DNA from: Succinivibrio sp.
GTDB taxonomy: Bacteria; Pseudomonadota; Gammaproteobacteria; Enterobacterales; Succinivibrionaceae
Direction of reading: 5' to 3'
DNA: 6,659 bases
Assembly: GCA_017959135.1 (NCBI GenBank)
Contig: JAGDBH010000031.1
Coordinates: 1-6,659, forward strand
Shown in pieces: positions 1-6,077 of the stretch (position 1 is the first letter of the stretch; each line of letters opens with the position of its first letter). Position numbers and translations under genes: made by a program. The notes under the pieces were generated by a model that was not told where the DNA came from, did not search any database, and saw only the letters and a program-made list of their open reading frames with translations.

Positions 1-73
1 AATCAAAGAAAAAGTCTTTGAAGAACCCTTTTAAAGGCGATGTAAGTCTAGCATAACAGAACTTTTTTATTAC

Positions 74-92
74 GATTATGATTATCATTTTT
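74..92. promoter_or_regulatory. Candidate Fur (ferric uptake regulator) box
   Basis: Read on the minus strand, the site is AAAAATGATAATCATAATC. By hand count it matches the classical 19-bp Fur consensus (GATAATGATAATCATTATC) at 16 of 19 positions, and the core TGATAATCAT is intact. Fur with iron normally represses by covering a promoter. On the plus strand a TATGAT (77-82) that could be a -10 box lies inside the site, but its possible -35 (ATAACA, 53-58) is weak. The nearest downstream genes are the unknown pair at 379 and 1543; a gene left of the window could equally be the target. The sequence is AT-rich, which raises the chance of a random match. Confidence 0.5.
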
Positions 93-167
93 TAATGAGA
101 CCTGACAATCGTTCTAGAAGACAGTCACCTTTCTTTTTGAAATCCTCTCCTATAATTTTACTGAGGT

Positions 168-341
168 GTGTCTTTTTCCAATAAGCTCAAAAAACAACAA
201 ACAGTACATAAAAAAGCTGTAATACATGTCAGACAGGATTTAATAACTAAAAAGAGCTATCAGAAAAAGGAAGAGTGTTATCAGGATAATCTTGCAGAAG
301 CTCGCAATACTGTTCACCTAAATACAAAAACAGCTAAATAA
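168..341 (+). CDS. Doubtful small basic ORF (57 aa), possibly not a gene
   Basis: The frame opens with GTG right after an in-frame TGA (162-164) and runs 57 codons to TAA at 339-341. The product would be lysine-rich, with many K, Q and H residues and a single cysteine, and no signal or membrane segment. I recognise no family. Against it: the only ribosome-binding-like bases (GAG) touch the GTG directly, there is no ATG in frame, and the composition is what AT-rich DNA would give by chance. For it: a TATAAT at 151-156 lies just upstream, and its plus orientation would put it in line with the next two genes, 37 bases before the next start. It could also be the degraded end of an older gene. Confidence 0.18.
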   Translation: MSFSNKLKKQQTVHKKAVIHVRQDLITKKSYQKKEECYQDNLAEARNTVHLNTKTAK

Positions 342-378
342 CGACACAAAGATCAGAAAACAACTCAATGGAGCTTAG

Positions 379-1539
379 ATGACAGATTACGTATTCCAAG
401 GCATTCTCGCAAATGAATACTATGTCTTTGAACCTGAATATCTATCCTATGTTCAGGCCCCTCCGCCTTGTGCCTATCTATTCACAAAAAAGGCTTTGGC
501 ATTTGCCTTCTCCATAAAGGAAGAGACGTTATCTCCTGCCATGTTTTCTGAGCAGCTGGAACTGTCTCCGCGTGTACTGAATCTTGCCCATAAAATTGAT
601 GAATATACTAAATACTGCAGCCTTCAGGATGCGCTTCACGGTCTTGAGCATACCGAAGATCTTGGGATCAGGAAGATAGCAGAGAACTATGTTCAAAGAA
701 AAACAAATTTTCTGGATGTTCAGTATGAAGGCTGTTTTAGAGGCTACGAAATCTACATGCCAAGAATGGCTCAGGGTGGGTCCGAAACTATATCCATGCT
801 GCTGGCAATTCATCCTTATCACAGAAACATCTTCACGCTGGATGGTGAGAGTATGGATGTGGTACTGCATGAGCTTAATTTCAACAAAATAAGAACTGAA
901 ATAATCAAACAGCCTACAGTAGGACATACCTTTGATATTATCTGGGTTGCAAAGTACCACGGTAAAGATGTGCTGAGAATAATAAATGCTGACGGTTCTT
1001 CTGAGAAGATTCCACGCTACTTCTACGTCATGTATGGCTCCGAATGGAAACTTGTTCCTGGCGAGGAGATCTCTTCTCTACTGAAATTTCTTCCTTCAGT
1101 TGAACAGCAGGATCAGGCTCGGGAATTTGTTAAAGAGGAAGGCTTTCAGTGTGCCTGTTTCGTAGGTGTTTTTGAAGGACTAAACGTCTACAACGTACAT
1201 TTTATGCCTCCATGTTATGACTTTGCCCTCGCAGGTGTTCTTCAGAAAGGCAGCCACATTGAGCTTTTTGATGAGCAGAATCCTGTCCATCAGAAAATCT
1301 TCGAACAGGTTCAGAAGCTGATGGAAAAAGACAGATATGTAAAGCCTGAGGAGCTTAAATGGGATTACAAATCAAATCTTAAATCACATAAGCTTATTCA
1401 TAAATTCTGCAGGGAAAATGGAATTACGATTCAGGCAGAGCTTGGACACTGGGCCGGAATGCTGGTTGAACTTGCATACCATACACACAAAGATAAATCA
1501 GCTTCCAAAAATGCATTAGATAATAAAAACGACACATAA
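379..1539 (+). CDS. Uncharacterised cytosolic protein (386 aa)
   Basis: I do not recognise this protein. The ATG at 379 is preceded by GGAG with a five-base spacer, a good ribosome site, so the start is well supported. There is no signal peptide and no membrane segment. It is a mixed, aromatic-rich soluble protein with a hydrophilic tail from about residue 368 to 386 (many K, D and N) that looks like a flexible linker. Two short stretches resemble each other: residues 117-129 (EG...YEIYMP) and 266-277 (EG..VYNVHFMP). Each follows a hydrophobic strand, which hints at a repeated fold. Cysteines are scattered (31, 80, 118, 258, 260, 279, 344) with no clear metal-binding pattern. It is followed three bases later, in the same reading frame, by the 165 aa gene, and the two are probably co-transcribed. 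No catalytic motif is visible and no function is proposed. Confidence 0.8.
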   Translation: MTDYVFQGILANEYYVFEPEYLSYVQAPPPCAYLFTKKALAFAFSIKEETLSPAMFSEQLELSPRVLNLAHKIDEYTKYCSLQDALHGLEHTEDLGIRKIAENYVQRKTNFLDVQYEGCFRGYEIYMPRMAQGGSETISMLLAIHPYHRNIFTLDGESMDVVLHELNFNKIRTEIIKQPTVGHTFDIIWVAKYHGKDVLRIINADGSSEKIPRYFYVMYGSEWKLVPGEEISSLLKFLPSVEQQDQAREFVKEEGFQCACFVGVFEGLNVYNVHFMPPCYDFALAGVLQKGSHIELFDEQNPVHQKIFEQVQKLMEKDRYVKPEELKWDYKSNLKSHKLIHKFCRENGITIQAELGHWAGMLVELAYHTHKDKSASKNALDNKNDT

Positions 1540-1542
1540 TGG

Positions 1543-2040
1543 ATGTACCTCCTGGTATCAGATAAAAAGGTATTTAAGTGTCCAGATGAACTTCTACCAC
1601 AGGTGCAGCAGGAATATGAACCAGTAAGTCAGGATAACGAGTTTAAAACTCTGATTATGCCTAATGCTGATTTTAAGTTATCCACTGAAGAGAGCGATGC
1701 TGATGAACTGATAAATACAGAAAAACTGATGAATGCAAAAGCTAAAGTTTACGAGGCAGAAAACGGCTGTAAAACAGTGCTTACATATCTTAACCGCAAC
1801 TATTCACCACAGCTTACCGAAAAAGAAGCCCTGATTCTACTCGATAAAATTACATCATTTCCTTATGGTCAGACTAGGGATGGAATAGCAAAGGATCTCG
1901 CAGCGGTTACTCTTGCAAGAAAGAGATTTAAGAAAAAGTATGAAGAGAAAGTGGATTCAACCACACTTAATTATCTTGCCAAAAGACGCTTCCCTTACGA
2001 AGGTCTTTTCTACGATTTCAAAGAAACAGATTTCGAGTAA
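1543..2040 (+). CDS. Uncharacterised cytosolic protein (165 aa), in frame after the 386 aa gene
   Basis: I do not recognise this protein. It has no signal or membrane segment. The N-terminus (MYLLVSDKKVF) reads like a natural start forming a short strand pair. Residues about 46-75 are acidic and helix-prone, residues 115-137 are strongly basic (KRFKKKYEEK), and the last ten residues are acidic and aromatic. The start is weakly marked: there is no clear Shine-Dalgarno sequence before the ATG at 1543, so translation would rely on coupling to the gene ending at 1539. Only TAA and TGG separate the two, in the same frame, so this may be the C-terminal part of one 553-codon gene broken by a stop codon. 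A second ATG (1539-1541) overlapping the stop opens only an eight-codon frame. The gene ends 15 bases before a terminator stem. Confidence 0.7.
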   Translation: MYLLVSDKKVFKCPDELLPQVQQEYEPVSQDNEFKTLIMPNADFKLSTEESDADELINTEKLMNAKAKVYEAENGCKTVLTYLNRNYSPQLTEKEALILLDKITSFPYGQTRDGIAKDLAAVTLARKRFKKKYEEKVDSTTLNYLAKRRFPYEGLFYDFKETDFE

Positions 2041-2054
2041 CTCAAAAGAAAAAA

Positions 2055-2084
2055 GCGTATGGACTAAAATAATAATCCATACGC
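2055..2084. terminator. Rho-independent terminator between convergent operons
   Basis: A perfect nine-base-pair stem GCGTATGGA / TCCATACGC surrounds a 12-base AT-rich loop. On the minus strand the stem is followed immediately by TTTTTTCTTTT, a textbook terminator 17 bases after the permease stop codon. On the plus strand a run of seven T occurs too, but nine bases beyond the stem, so termination of the unknown gene pair is likely weaker. The hairpin lies between two convergent transcription units and may serve both. Confidence 0.85.
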
Positions 2085-2101
2085 ACGTTGCACTTTTTTT
2101 G

Positions 2102-3067
2102 CTAATCGTTTGGCTTGGTGATGATCTTGTCTCTCAGTCTTGTTGAAACATAAGAGAAAGCAACAGCAGCAATCAGTACCAGGCCCTTTACAACCTGCTG
2201 AACGTAGTCATTGATATTGCACATCAGCATACCGGTTGAAAGTACGCCCATAATCAGCACACCGATGATAACCAGAGGAAGTTTACCCTGACCACCCATG
2301 AGGCTGATACCACCTAAAACTACCGCTGTAATGGCATCCATTTCAAAACCTACACCTGCTGCAGGCTGACCTGAATTTGTACGTGATAGAAGTACAAGTC
2401 CTGCAATACCGGATAACATTGCACAGAAGGCATAGCAGAAGATCTTAACGCCACCAATGCTTACACCTGATAATCTGGAAGCTTCCTCGTTACCACCAAC
2501 ACCATAGACATAACGGCCGATTGGGGTACAGGAAAGAATAAAGATACCCAGAGCAAAAATTACAACCATCAGAATTACAGGATCTGGAATTCCTAGGAAA
2601 TAACCACGACCAAAAGCACTTAGACCTTTACCGAATCCGAATACAGGCAGACCGTCAGTAATCAGATAACCAGCACCTCTTAAAGAAGTCATGACACCTA
2701 AAGTTGCAATCAGTGGAGACATCTTGAAGAAAACTACAAGACATCCTGAGAACACACCATATATGGTTGCAAGAATCAGAGTTACAACAATGGTAACAGG
2801 AATGGACCATCCTGCCTTTAAAAGTAAGGCTGCAGTAAGTGATGAGATACAGGCAATGGAACCTACAGAAAGGTCAATACCTGCTGTAAGAATAACGTAG
2901 GCAGCACCAACTGATATTATTCCTATAATTGAAACCTGACGCAGAATTGTGGTCAGTGTAGACAATGAAAAGAAGTTTGATGATGCAACAGAAAAGATGC
3001 CGATCAGTAAAAAGAGGATCAGCACAATGCCGTAATCCAGCATCCACAGAGAAAAATTCTTATTCAT
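2102..3067 (-). CDS. Sugar ABC transporter permease (RbsC-like)
   Basis: This is the inner-membrane channel subunit of a CUT2-class sugar importer. It would work as a homodimer with the two-domain ATPase encoded just upstream and receive substrate from the periplasmic protein of the same operon. At 321 aa it is the usual length for the family. Visible family marks are ILTAGIDLSVGSI (residues 59-71), the cytoplasmic coupling segment YGVGGNEEASRLSGV (188-202) and the loop VVLGGISLMGGQGKL (249-263). About eight to ten hydrophobic segments span it, starting at residue 11. The ATG at 3067 has TAAGGA seven bases upstream, and 25 bases separate it from the ATPase stop, so it is the last gene of the operon. 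Only one permease gene is present, as in rbs and mgl systems. The substrate cannot be read from this subunit. Confidence 0.93.
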   Translation of the reverse strand: MNKNFSLWMLDYGIVLILFLLIGIFSVASSNFFSLSTLTTILRQVSIIGIISVGAAYVILTAGIDLSVGSIACISSLTAALLLKAGWSIPVTIVVTLILATIYGVFSGCLVVFFKMSPLIATLGVMTSLRGAGYLITDGLPVFGFGKGLSAFGRGYFLGIPDPVILMVVIFALGIFILSCTPIGRYVYGVGGNEEASRLSGVSIGGVKIFCYAFCAMLSGIAGLVLLSRTNSGQPAAGVGFEMDAITAVVLGGISLMGGQGKLPLVIIGVLIMGVLSTGMLMCNINDYVQQVVKGLVLIAAVAFSYVSTRLRDKIITKPND

Positions 3068-3092
3068 TTTTTAATCCTTATAATTCGTTCTA

Positions 3093-4589
3093 TTATTCTG
3101 CTTTTCCTAATGCAGATTTCTCTAAAATCAGCTCCTGAGAGAACTGATCTTTTGAAAGTTCAGCTGTAATCTGACCATATCCCATAACGTAAATACGCTG
3201 CGACATACCAATCAGTTCAGGCATCTCAGAGCTAATCATAATGATGCTCTTGCCACTGTCAGCAAGCTTGCACATCAGATTGTAGATTTCCTGCTTTGCA
3301 GCCACATCAATACCGCGAGTAGGTTCATCAAAAATGAGAACATCACATTCTGTGGACAGGATTCTGGCAAGAACCACCTTCTGCTGATTACCGCCTGAAA
3401 GATTTTTAGTAAGCTGATCAATACCCGGTGTCTTAATCTTAAGCTCACTGATATAACGCTCAGTTTCACTGCGTTCCTTGTTCGGATTGATGATAAAGCC
3501 ACAGGTCAGATATTTAGGAAGAGAGCTGTAGACTGTATTTTCCTTGATAGTAAGACTCAGCAGCACTCCCTGAGATTTTCTGTCTTCAGGAATCAGTCCG
3601 ATACCTGTAGAAAGAGCTTTTCTTGGAGACTTAGGTTTGTACTTTCTGCCGTTAAAGATAATCTCACCACTAGATAAAGGATCTGCACCAAAGATTGCTC
3701 TTGCAAGCTCAGTTCTTCCGGCACCTACAAGGCCTCCGAAACCAAGAATTTCACCTTTATGAAGTTTAAAACTTACATCCTTCAGAGCTGCATTCTTAAG
3801 ATGCTTACACTCTAGAATAACTTCATCTGAATGATACTTTGGAGTTGGATATTCACCGGAGAGTTCACGTCCTACCATGAGGGAGATAAGCTCGTTCATC
3901 TGAAGAGTTTTAACATCACGAACTGTTACAAATCGACCGTCCATGAACACTGCAGCTCTGTCACACATCTCAAAGATTTCCTCAAGACGATGTGAGATAA
4001 ACAGAATTGTACAGTTGTTTTCCTTAAGCTTTCTGATAACGTTAAAGAAGATCTCTGTTTCCTTTAGAGTTAAAGAAGCGGTAGGCTCATCAAGAATAAT
4101 AAACTTAGGATTGCGGGCAACAGCCTTAAGGATTTCCACAATCTGCTTATAGGCGACACCGACATCACAGACTCTTTTGTTTACATCGATGTCGACTTCC
4201 ATCTGATCAAAGAGTTCCTGAACTCGTCTGGACATTTCCTTTTTATCCAGAACAAAGCCTTTCTTCAGTTCTCGACCATAAAATACATTTTCAGCAATCG
4301 TCAGATATGGGATTAAAGAGAATTCCTGATATACAGCAGCAATTCCCAGCTCTGCAGAAAGCTGAGGATCCAGGGAGGAATATTCCTTACCCTCATAAAC
4401 AATAGTGCCCGAACTAGGAGTCTCTGCTCCCGTCAGGAGTTTTATAAAAGTTGATTTTCCAGCACCATTCTCACCGCATAAGGAGATAACCTCTCCACGG
4501 CGGATATCCAGGGTAACATTATCTAATGCCTTAACCTTGGCATAATACTTAGATAGTCCCCGCGCTGAAAGAATTATTTCATCTGACAT
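3093..4589 (-). CDS. Sugar ABC transporter ATP-binding protein, two fused ATPase domains (RbsA/MglA-like)
   Basis: This cytoplasmic ATPase powers sugar import. It has two fused domains, about 498 aa, normal for the family. Domain 1 carries Walker A GENGAGKST (39-47), Q-loop YQEF (87-90), Walker B FIILDEPTASLT (163-174) and H-loop ISHR (198-201). Its signature is degenerate (VGVAYKQ, 143-149). Domain 2 has a degenerate Walker A with lysine replaced by arginine (GLVGAGRTE, 286-294), a perfect signature LSGGNQQ (397-403), Walker B LIFDEPTRGID (418-428) and serine in place of the H-loop histidine (ISSE). Thus only one of the two composite ATP sites looks fully competent, as is known for this family. 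The start is ambiguous: TTG 4601, GTG 4598, ATG 4592 and ATG 4589 are in frame. I chose 4589 because GGTGAG lies four bases before it, whereas it is too close to 4592 and overlaps the other two. Confidence 0.93.
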   Translation of the reverse strand: MSDEIILSARGLSKYYAKVKALDNVTLDIRRGEVISLCGENGAGKSTFIKLLTGAETPSSGTIVYEGKEYSSLDPQLSAELGIAAVYQEFSLIPYLTIAENVFYGRELKKGFVLDKKEMSRRVQELFDQMEVDIDVNKRVCDVGVAYKQIVEILKAVARNPKFIILDEPTASLTLKETEIFFNVIRKLKENNCTILFISHRLEEIFEMCDRAAVFMDGRFVTVRDVKTLQMNELISLMVGRELSGEYPTPKYHSDEVILECKHLKNAALKDVSFKLHKGEILGFGGLVGAGRTELARAIFGADPLSSGEIIFNGRKYKPKSPRKALSTGIGLIPEDRKSQGVLLSLTIKENTVYSSLPKYLTCGFIINPNKERSETERYISELKIKTPGIDQLTKNLSGGNQQKVVLARILSTECDVLIFDEPTRGIDVAAKQEIYNLMCKLADSGKSIIMISSEMPELIGMSQRIYVMGYGQITAELSKDQFSQELILEKSALGKAE

Positions 4590-4599
4590 CATTCTCACC

Positions 4600-4631
4600 A
4601 AAAACAGTGGCCGTTAAAATTACACGGCCAC
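4600..4631 (-). terminator. Intra-operon hairpin, likely partial terminator
   Basis: Between the binding-protein and ATPase genes, the minus strand forms a perfect eight-base-pair stem GTGGCCGT / ACGGCCAC with a nine-base loop, followed by TGTTTTT. The stem is GC-rich but the T-run is short, which fits partial termination or protection of the upstream message from 3' exonucleases. Such hairpins after the binding-protein gene are common in ABC import operons, where the binding protein is needed in excess. A second, weaker six-base-pair stem (GGTTAA / TTAACC, 4645-4662) sits just after the binding-protein stop codon, without a T-run. Confidence 0.65.
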
Positions 4632-4669
4632 CAAATTCAAATTAGGTTAAATTCGATTAACCGTTTTTA

Positions 4670-5617
4670 TTAGTAGGCAGGCTTGTATTTGCCTGAAATT
4701 ACATCTTCCTGAGGAACAGGGACATATGGCAGGAATACCTTCTTAGGTTCTGCAGGCAATCCCTTGGTTGCCATCTCGTACAGATACTTGGCACTCTCAT
4801 ATCCACCCTTAAATGGGTATAAGTCTACGGTTCCGCGATAGATACTGCCCTCTTCTGCAATTAAAGCAAGAGCTTCCTTAGTTGCATCACCAGAGAAAAC
4901 AGCCTTATCATCACCAACCTTGTCGTTTGAAACCATTGCCTGATAGCCACCAATACCGCCAGAGTCATTTGAACCGATAACAAGATTCAAGTCTGGATGC
5001 TGCTGAAGAACAGCCTCAATAATCTTCATACCAGCTTCAGGATTGTCACCTGCCTGACGAGCAACAATCTGCATGGTTGGACATACTTCCTTGATTGCAG
5101 CTTCAATACCGTCACCACGACGCTTTACAGCCTCAACGTTATCTTCAGTAATTAAAGCAACCTTACCCTTGCAGTTTAACTTCTTCTTTGCCCACTGAGC
5201 AGCCTGAGTTCCAATTGCATGACCATAGTTGTACTCGTCCATGCCATATAGAAGGTGAGAATTTGGAACAACCTGAGCGATAGAACCGGTAGCAATACCA
5301 GCCTTCTTAGCATCTTCGAAAGTCTGAATCAGAGCATTAGCATCAATAGCAGTTGTGAAGATAGCGTCAAACTTATCGTTGATCATGTTCTCGATGTCAC
5401 TAACCTGCTTATCAACACGATACTGGGCATCAATTGAAATACACTTGATACCAAGCTCATTACAGGCTTTCTCCATGCCAAGCTTTACGCCAACAAACCA
5501 TGGGTTAGCTAACTGAGGAACAGAGAAGCCCAGTTTGAACTCTGAATTGTCCTTAGCAACAGCTGAAGTAGCGATTACAGCTCCCATAACTGCAGCAACG
5601 ATTGTCTTTAATTTCAT
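4670..5617 (-). CDS. Periplasmic sugar-binding protein of ABC importer (RbsB-like)
   Basis: This secreted protein captures the substrate in the periplasm and delivers it to the permease. Residues 1-21 are a Sec signal peptide: KLK, a hydrophobic core, and a likely signal peptidase I cleavage after AVA (19-21). There is no lipobox cysteine. The mature part has the type I periplasmic-binding-protein fold (Peripla_BP_4 class). It opens with KLGFSVPQLANPWF (28-41), where the NPWF aromatics correspond to sugar-stacking residues of RbsB. Other likely ligand contacts, by analogy, are D92, R166/R167 (KRRGDG), N207-D208 (IGSNDSGG) and D234 (SGDATKE). At 315 aa it is slightly longer than E. coli RbsB. 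Start: ATG at 5617 with TAAGGAG five bases upstream, a very strong site. It is the first gene of the operon. A pentose, hexose or polyol is plausible; the ligand cannot be named from sequence alone. Confidence 0.92.
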   Translation of the reverse strand: MKLKTIVAAVMGAVIATSAVAKDNSEFKLGFSVPQLANPWFVGVKLGMEKACNELGIKCISIDAQYRVDKQVSDIENMINDKFDAIFTTAIDANALIQTFEDAKKAGIATGSIAQVVPNSHLLYGMDEYNYGHAIGTQAAQWAKKKLNCKGKVALITEDNVEAVKRRGDGIEAAIKEVCPTMQIVARQAGDNPEAGMKIIEAVLQQHPDLNLVIGSNDSGGIGGYQAMVSNDKVGDDKAVFSGDATKEALALIAEEGSIYRGTVDLYPFKGGYESAKYLYEMATKGLPAEPKKVFLPYVPVPQEDVISGKYKPAY

Positions 5618-5699
5618 ATAAACTCCTTATGTTTGCGATCTTGCTATAAACCAGCAGTACTTCTAACCACATAAAACAGAAATATTTACAATGAAAAAA

Positions 5700-5729
5700 C
5701 TTATAATTGCTGTTTTTATGCACCGTAAA
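5700..5729 (-). promoter_or_regulatory. Likely promoter of the sugar transporter operon
   Basis: On the minus strand, TTTACG (rc of 5724-5729, four of six matches to the -35 consensus) is separated by 18 bases from TATAAG (rc of 5700-5705, five of six matches to the -10 consensus). Transcription would begin near 5693, giving a leader of about 75 bases before the binding-protein ATG. The -35 box lies inside the palindrome at 5725-5736, the arrangement expected for direct repression. Confidence 0.55.
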
Positions 5730-5736
5730 CGTTTGC
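5725..5736. promoter_or_regulatory. Proximal LacI/GalR-family operator
   Basis: GTAAACGTTTGC is a CG-centred palindrome with ten of twelve symmetrical positions and the AAACGTTT core typical of LacI/GalR-family sites. It overlaps the -35 box of the transporter promoter. By analogy with RbsR or GalR regulation, a sugar-responsive repressor is expected to bind here and release when substrate is present. No regulator gene lies in the window. Confidence 0.6.
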
Positions 5737-5836
5737 ATTAAATAATAAAAAGCTGAGTAAAATAGCAATGATTTTATTCTATATTGTTATAGTCACTTAT
5801 TTTTAGACGAATTTAGAAGTTCATGATCTTTATCCC

Positions 5837-5852
5837 ATGAAATCGTTTTCAT
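5837..5852. promoter_or_regulatory. Second LacI/GalR-family operator, 114 bp upstream
   Basis: ATGAAATCGTTTTCAT is a near-perfect 16-base palindrome (14 of 16 symmetrical positions) of the form TGAAA-N-CG-N-TTTCA, very like LacI/GalR operators. Its centre is 114 bp from that of the promoter-proximal site. It is more symmetrical than the proximal site, so it may be the stronger binding site and act as an auxiliary operator for looping. Confidence 0.55.
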
Positions 5853-5933
5853 TTCAGTATGTTAATTAAGAAAGGAGATCACTAAGACATCTTTACTGCA
5901 AAATCATGCAGAAAAAAGTGAGAGGGACTTAAA

Positions 5934-5990
5934 ATGAAAATAAGTTACTTAAATTATGGAACTGTTCTCAAAAATAACGTTTTCATATAG
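5934..5990 (+). CDS. Micro-ORF of 18 codons with a good ribosome site, doubtful
   Basis: ATG at 5934 follows AGAGGGA with a six-base spacer and opens an 18-residue frame, MKISYLNYGTVLKNNVFI, ended by TAG at 5988. An eight-codon frame (5906-5932) ends one base before it. The ribosome site is better than expected by chance, but no convincing plus-strand promoter, downstream gene or attenuator structure accompanies it. It runs opposite to both neighbouring genes, so it cannot be their leader peptide. It could belong to a small RNA or peptide; more likely it is incidental. Confidence 0.15.
   Translation: MKISYLNYGTVLKNNVFI
5971..5986. promoter_or_regulatory. Possible third, weaker operator half-matched to the second
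   Basis: AAAATAACGTTTTCAT shares the nine-base right half CGTTTTCAT exactly with the operator at 5837-5852, but its left half matches at only five of eight positions. The centre is 134 bp beyond the second site. It also lies inside the 18-codon micro-ORF. It may be a weak auxiliary site or a chance match in AT-rich DNA. Confidence 0.3.
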
Positions 5991-6047
5991 CAAAATCTGG
6001 CAAGAAAAAGAGGATTAAAGAAAGAGTAGAAAAAGAAAATAAAGAAC

Positions 6048-6077
6048 AAAAAAATACGACCACAGGGATCGTATTTT
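6048..6077 (-). terminator. Rho-independent terminator of pgpA
   Basis: A perfect nine-base-pair stem AAAATACGA / TCGTATTTT with a nine-base loop begins five bases after the pgpA stop codon. On the minus strand the T-run extends through seven bases (complement of 6048-6054), part of it within the stem. This separates pgpA from the transporter operon and argues against read-through into it. Confidence 0.8.

Larger units (their letters stand above)
1..378. other. Upstream region without a convincing gene
   Basis: This stretch precedes the first solid gene. At the extreme left, two frames run in from the edge and stop early (TAA at 32-34 and at 54-56). Either could be the tail of an upstream gene, but about 10 to 17 codons are too few to choose between them. 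The region then holds a Fur-box-like palindrome (74-92), a perfect TATAAT at 151-156 with no good -35 box at the right distance, and a weak open frame (168-341), listed separately. A GGAG at 370-373 lies five bases before the ATG at 379. A four-codon ATG frame at 368-382 (MELR, stop) overlaps that ribosome site and start codon, probably by chance. No rho-independent terminator of any strength was seen between the left-edge tail and the Fur-like site. Confidence 0.6.

Noticed and set aside
79..96. ATGATTATCAT followed by TTTTTT as a plus-strand terminator
   Set aside because: The stem would be only four base pairs, all but one AT; the Fur-box reading explains the symmetry better.
529..960. 143-codon open frame antisense to the 386 aa gene
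   Set aside because: It lies wholly inside a gene with a good ribosome site on the other strand, has no ribosome site of its own that I can see, and its product looks like random composition.
1913..2146. 77-codon plus-strand frame overlapping the end of the 165 aa gene
   Set aside because: It runs through the terminator hairpin and into the 3' end of the convergent permease gene; it is a frame shadow.
5553..5768. 71-codon minus-strand frame across the importer promoter and signal-peptide region
   Set aside because: It overlaps the start of the binding-protein gene in another frame and its reading covers the promoter and operator.
5820..5841. Inverted repeat TTCATG / CATGAA
   Set aside because: Only six bases per arm with a ten-base gap in AT-rich DNA; its right arm is part of the better palindrome at 5837-5852.
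5871..5879. AAAGGAGAT as the ribosome site of a plus-strand gene
   Set aside because: No ATG, GTG or TTG lies within a usable distance downstream.
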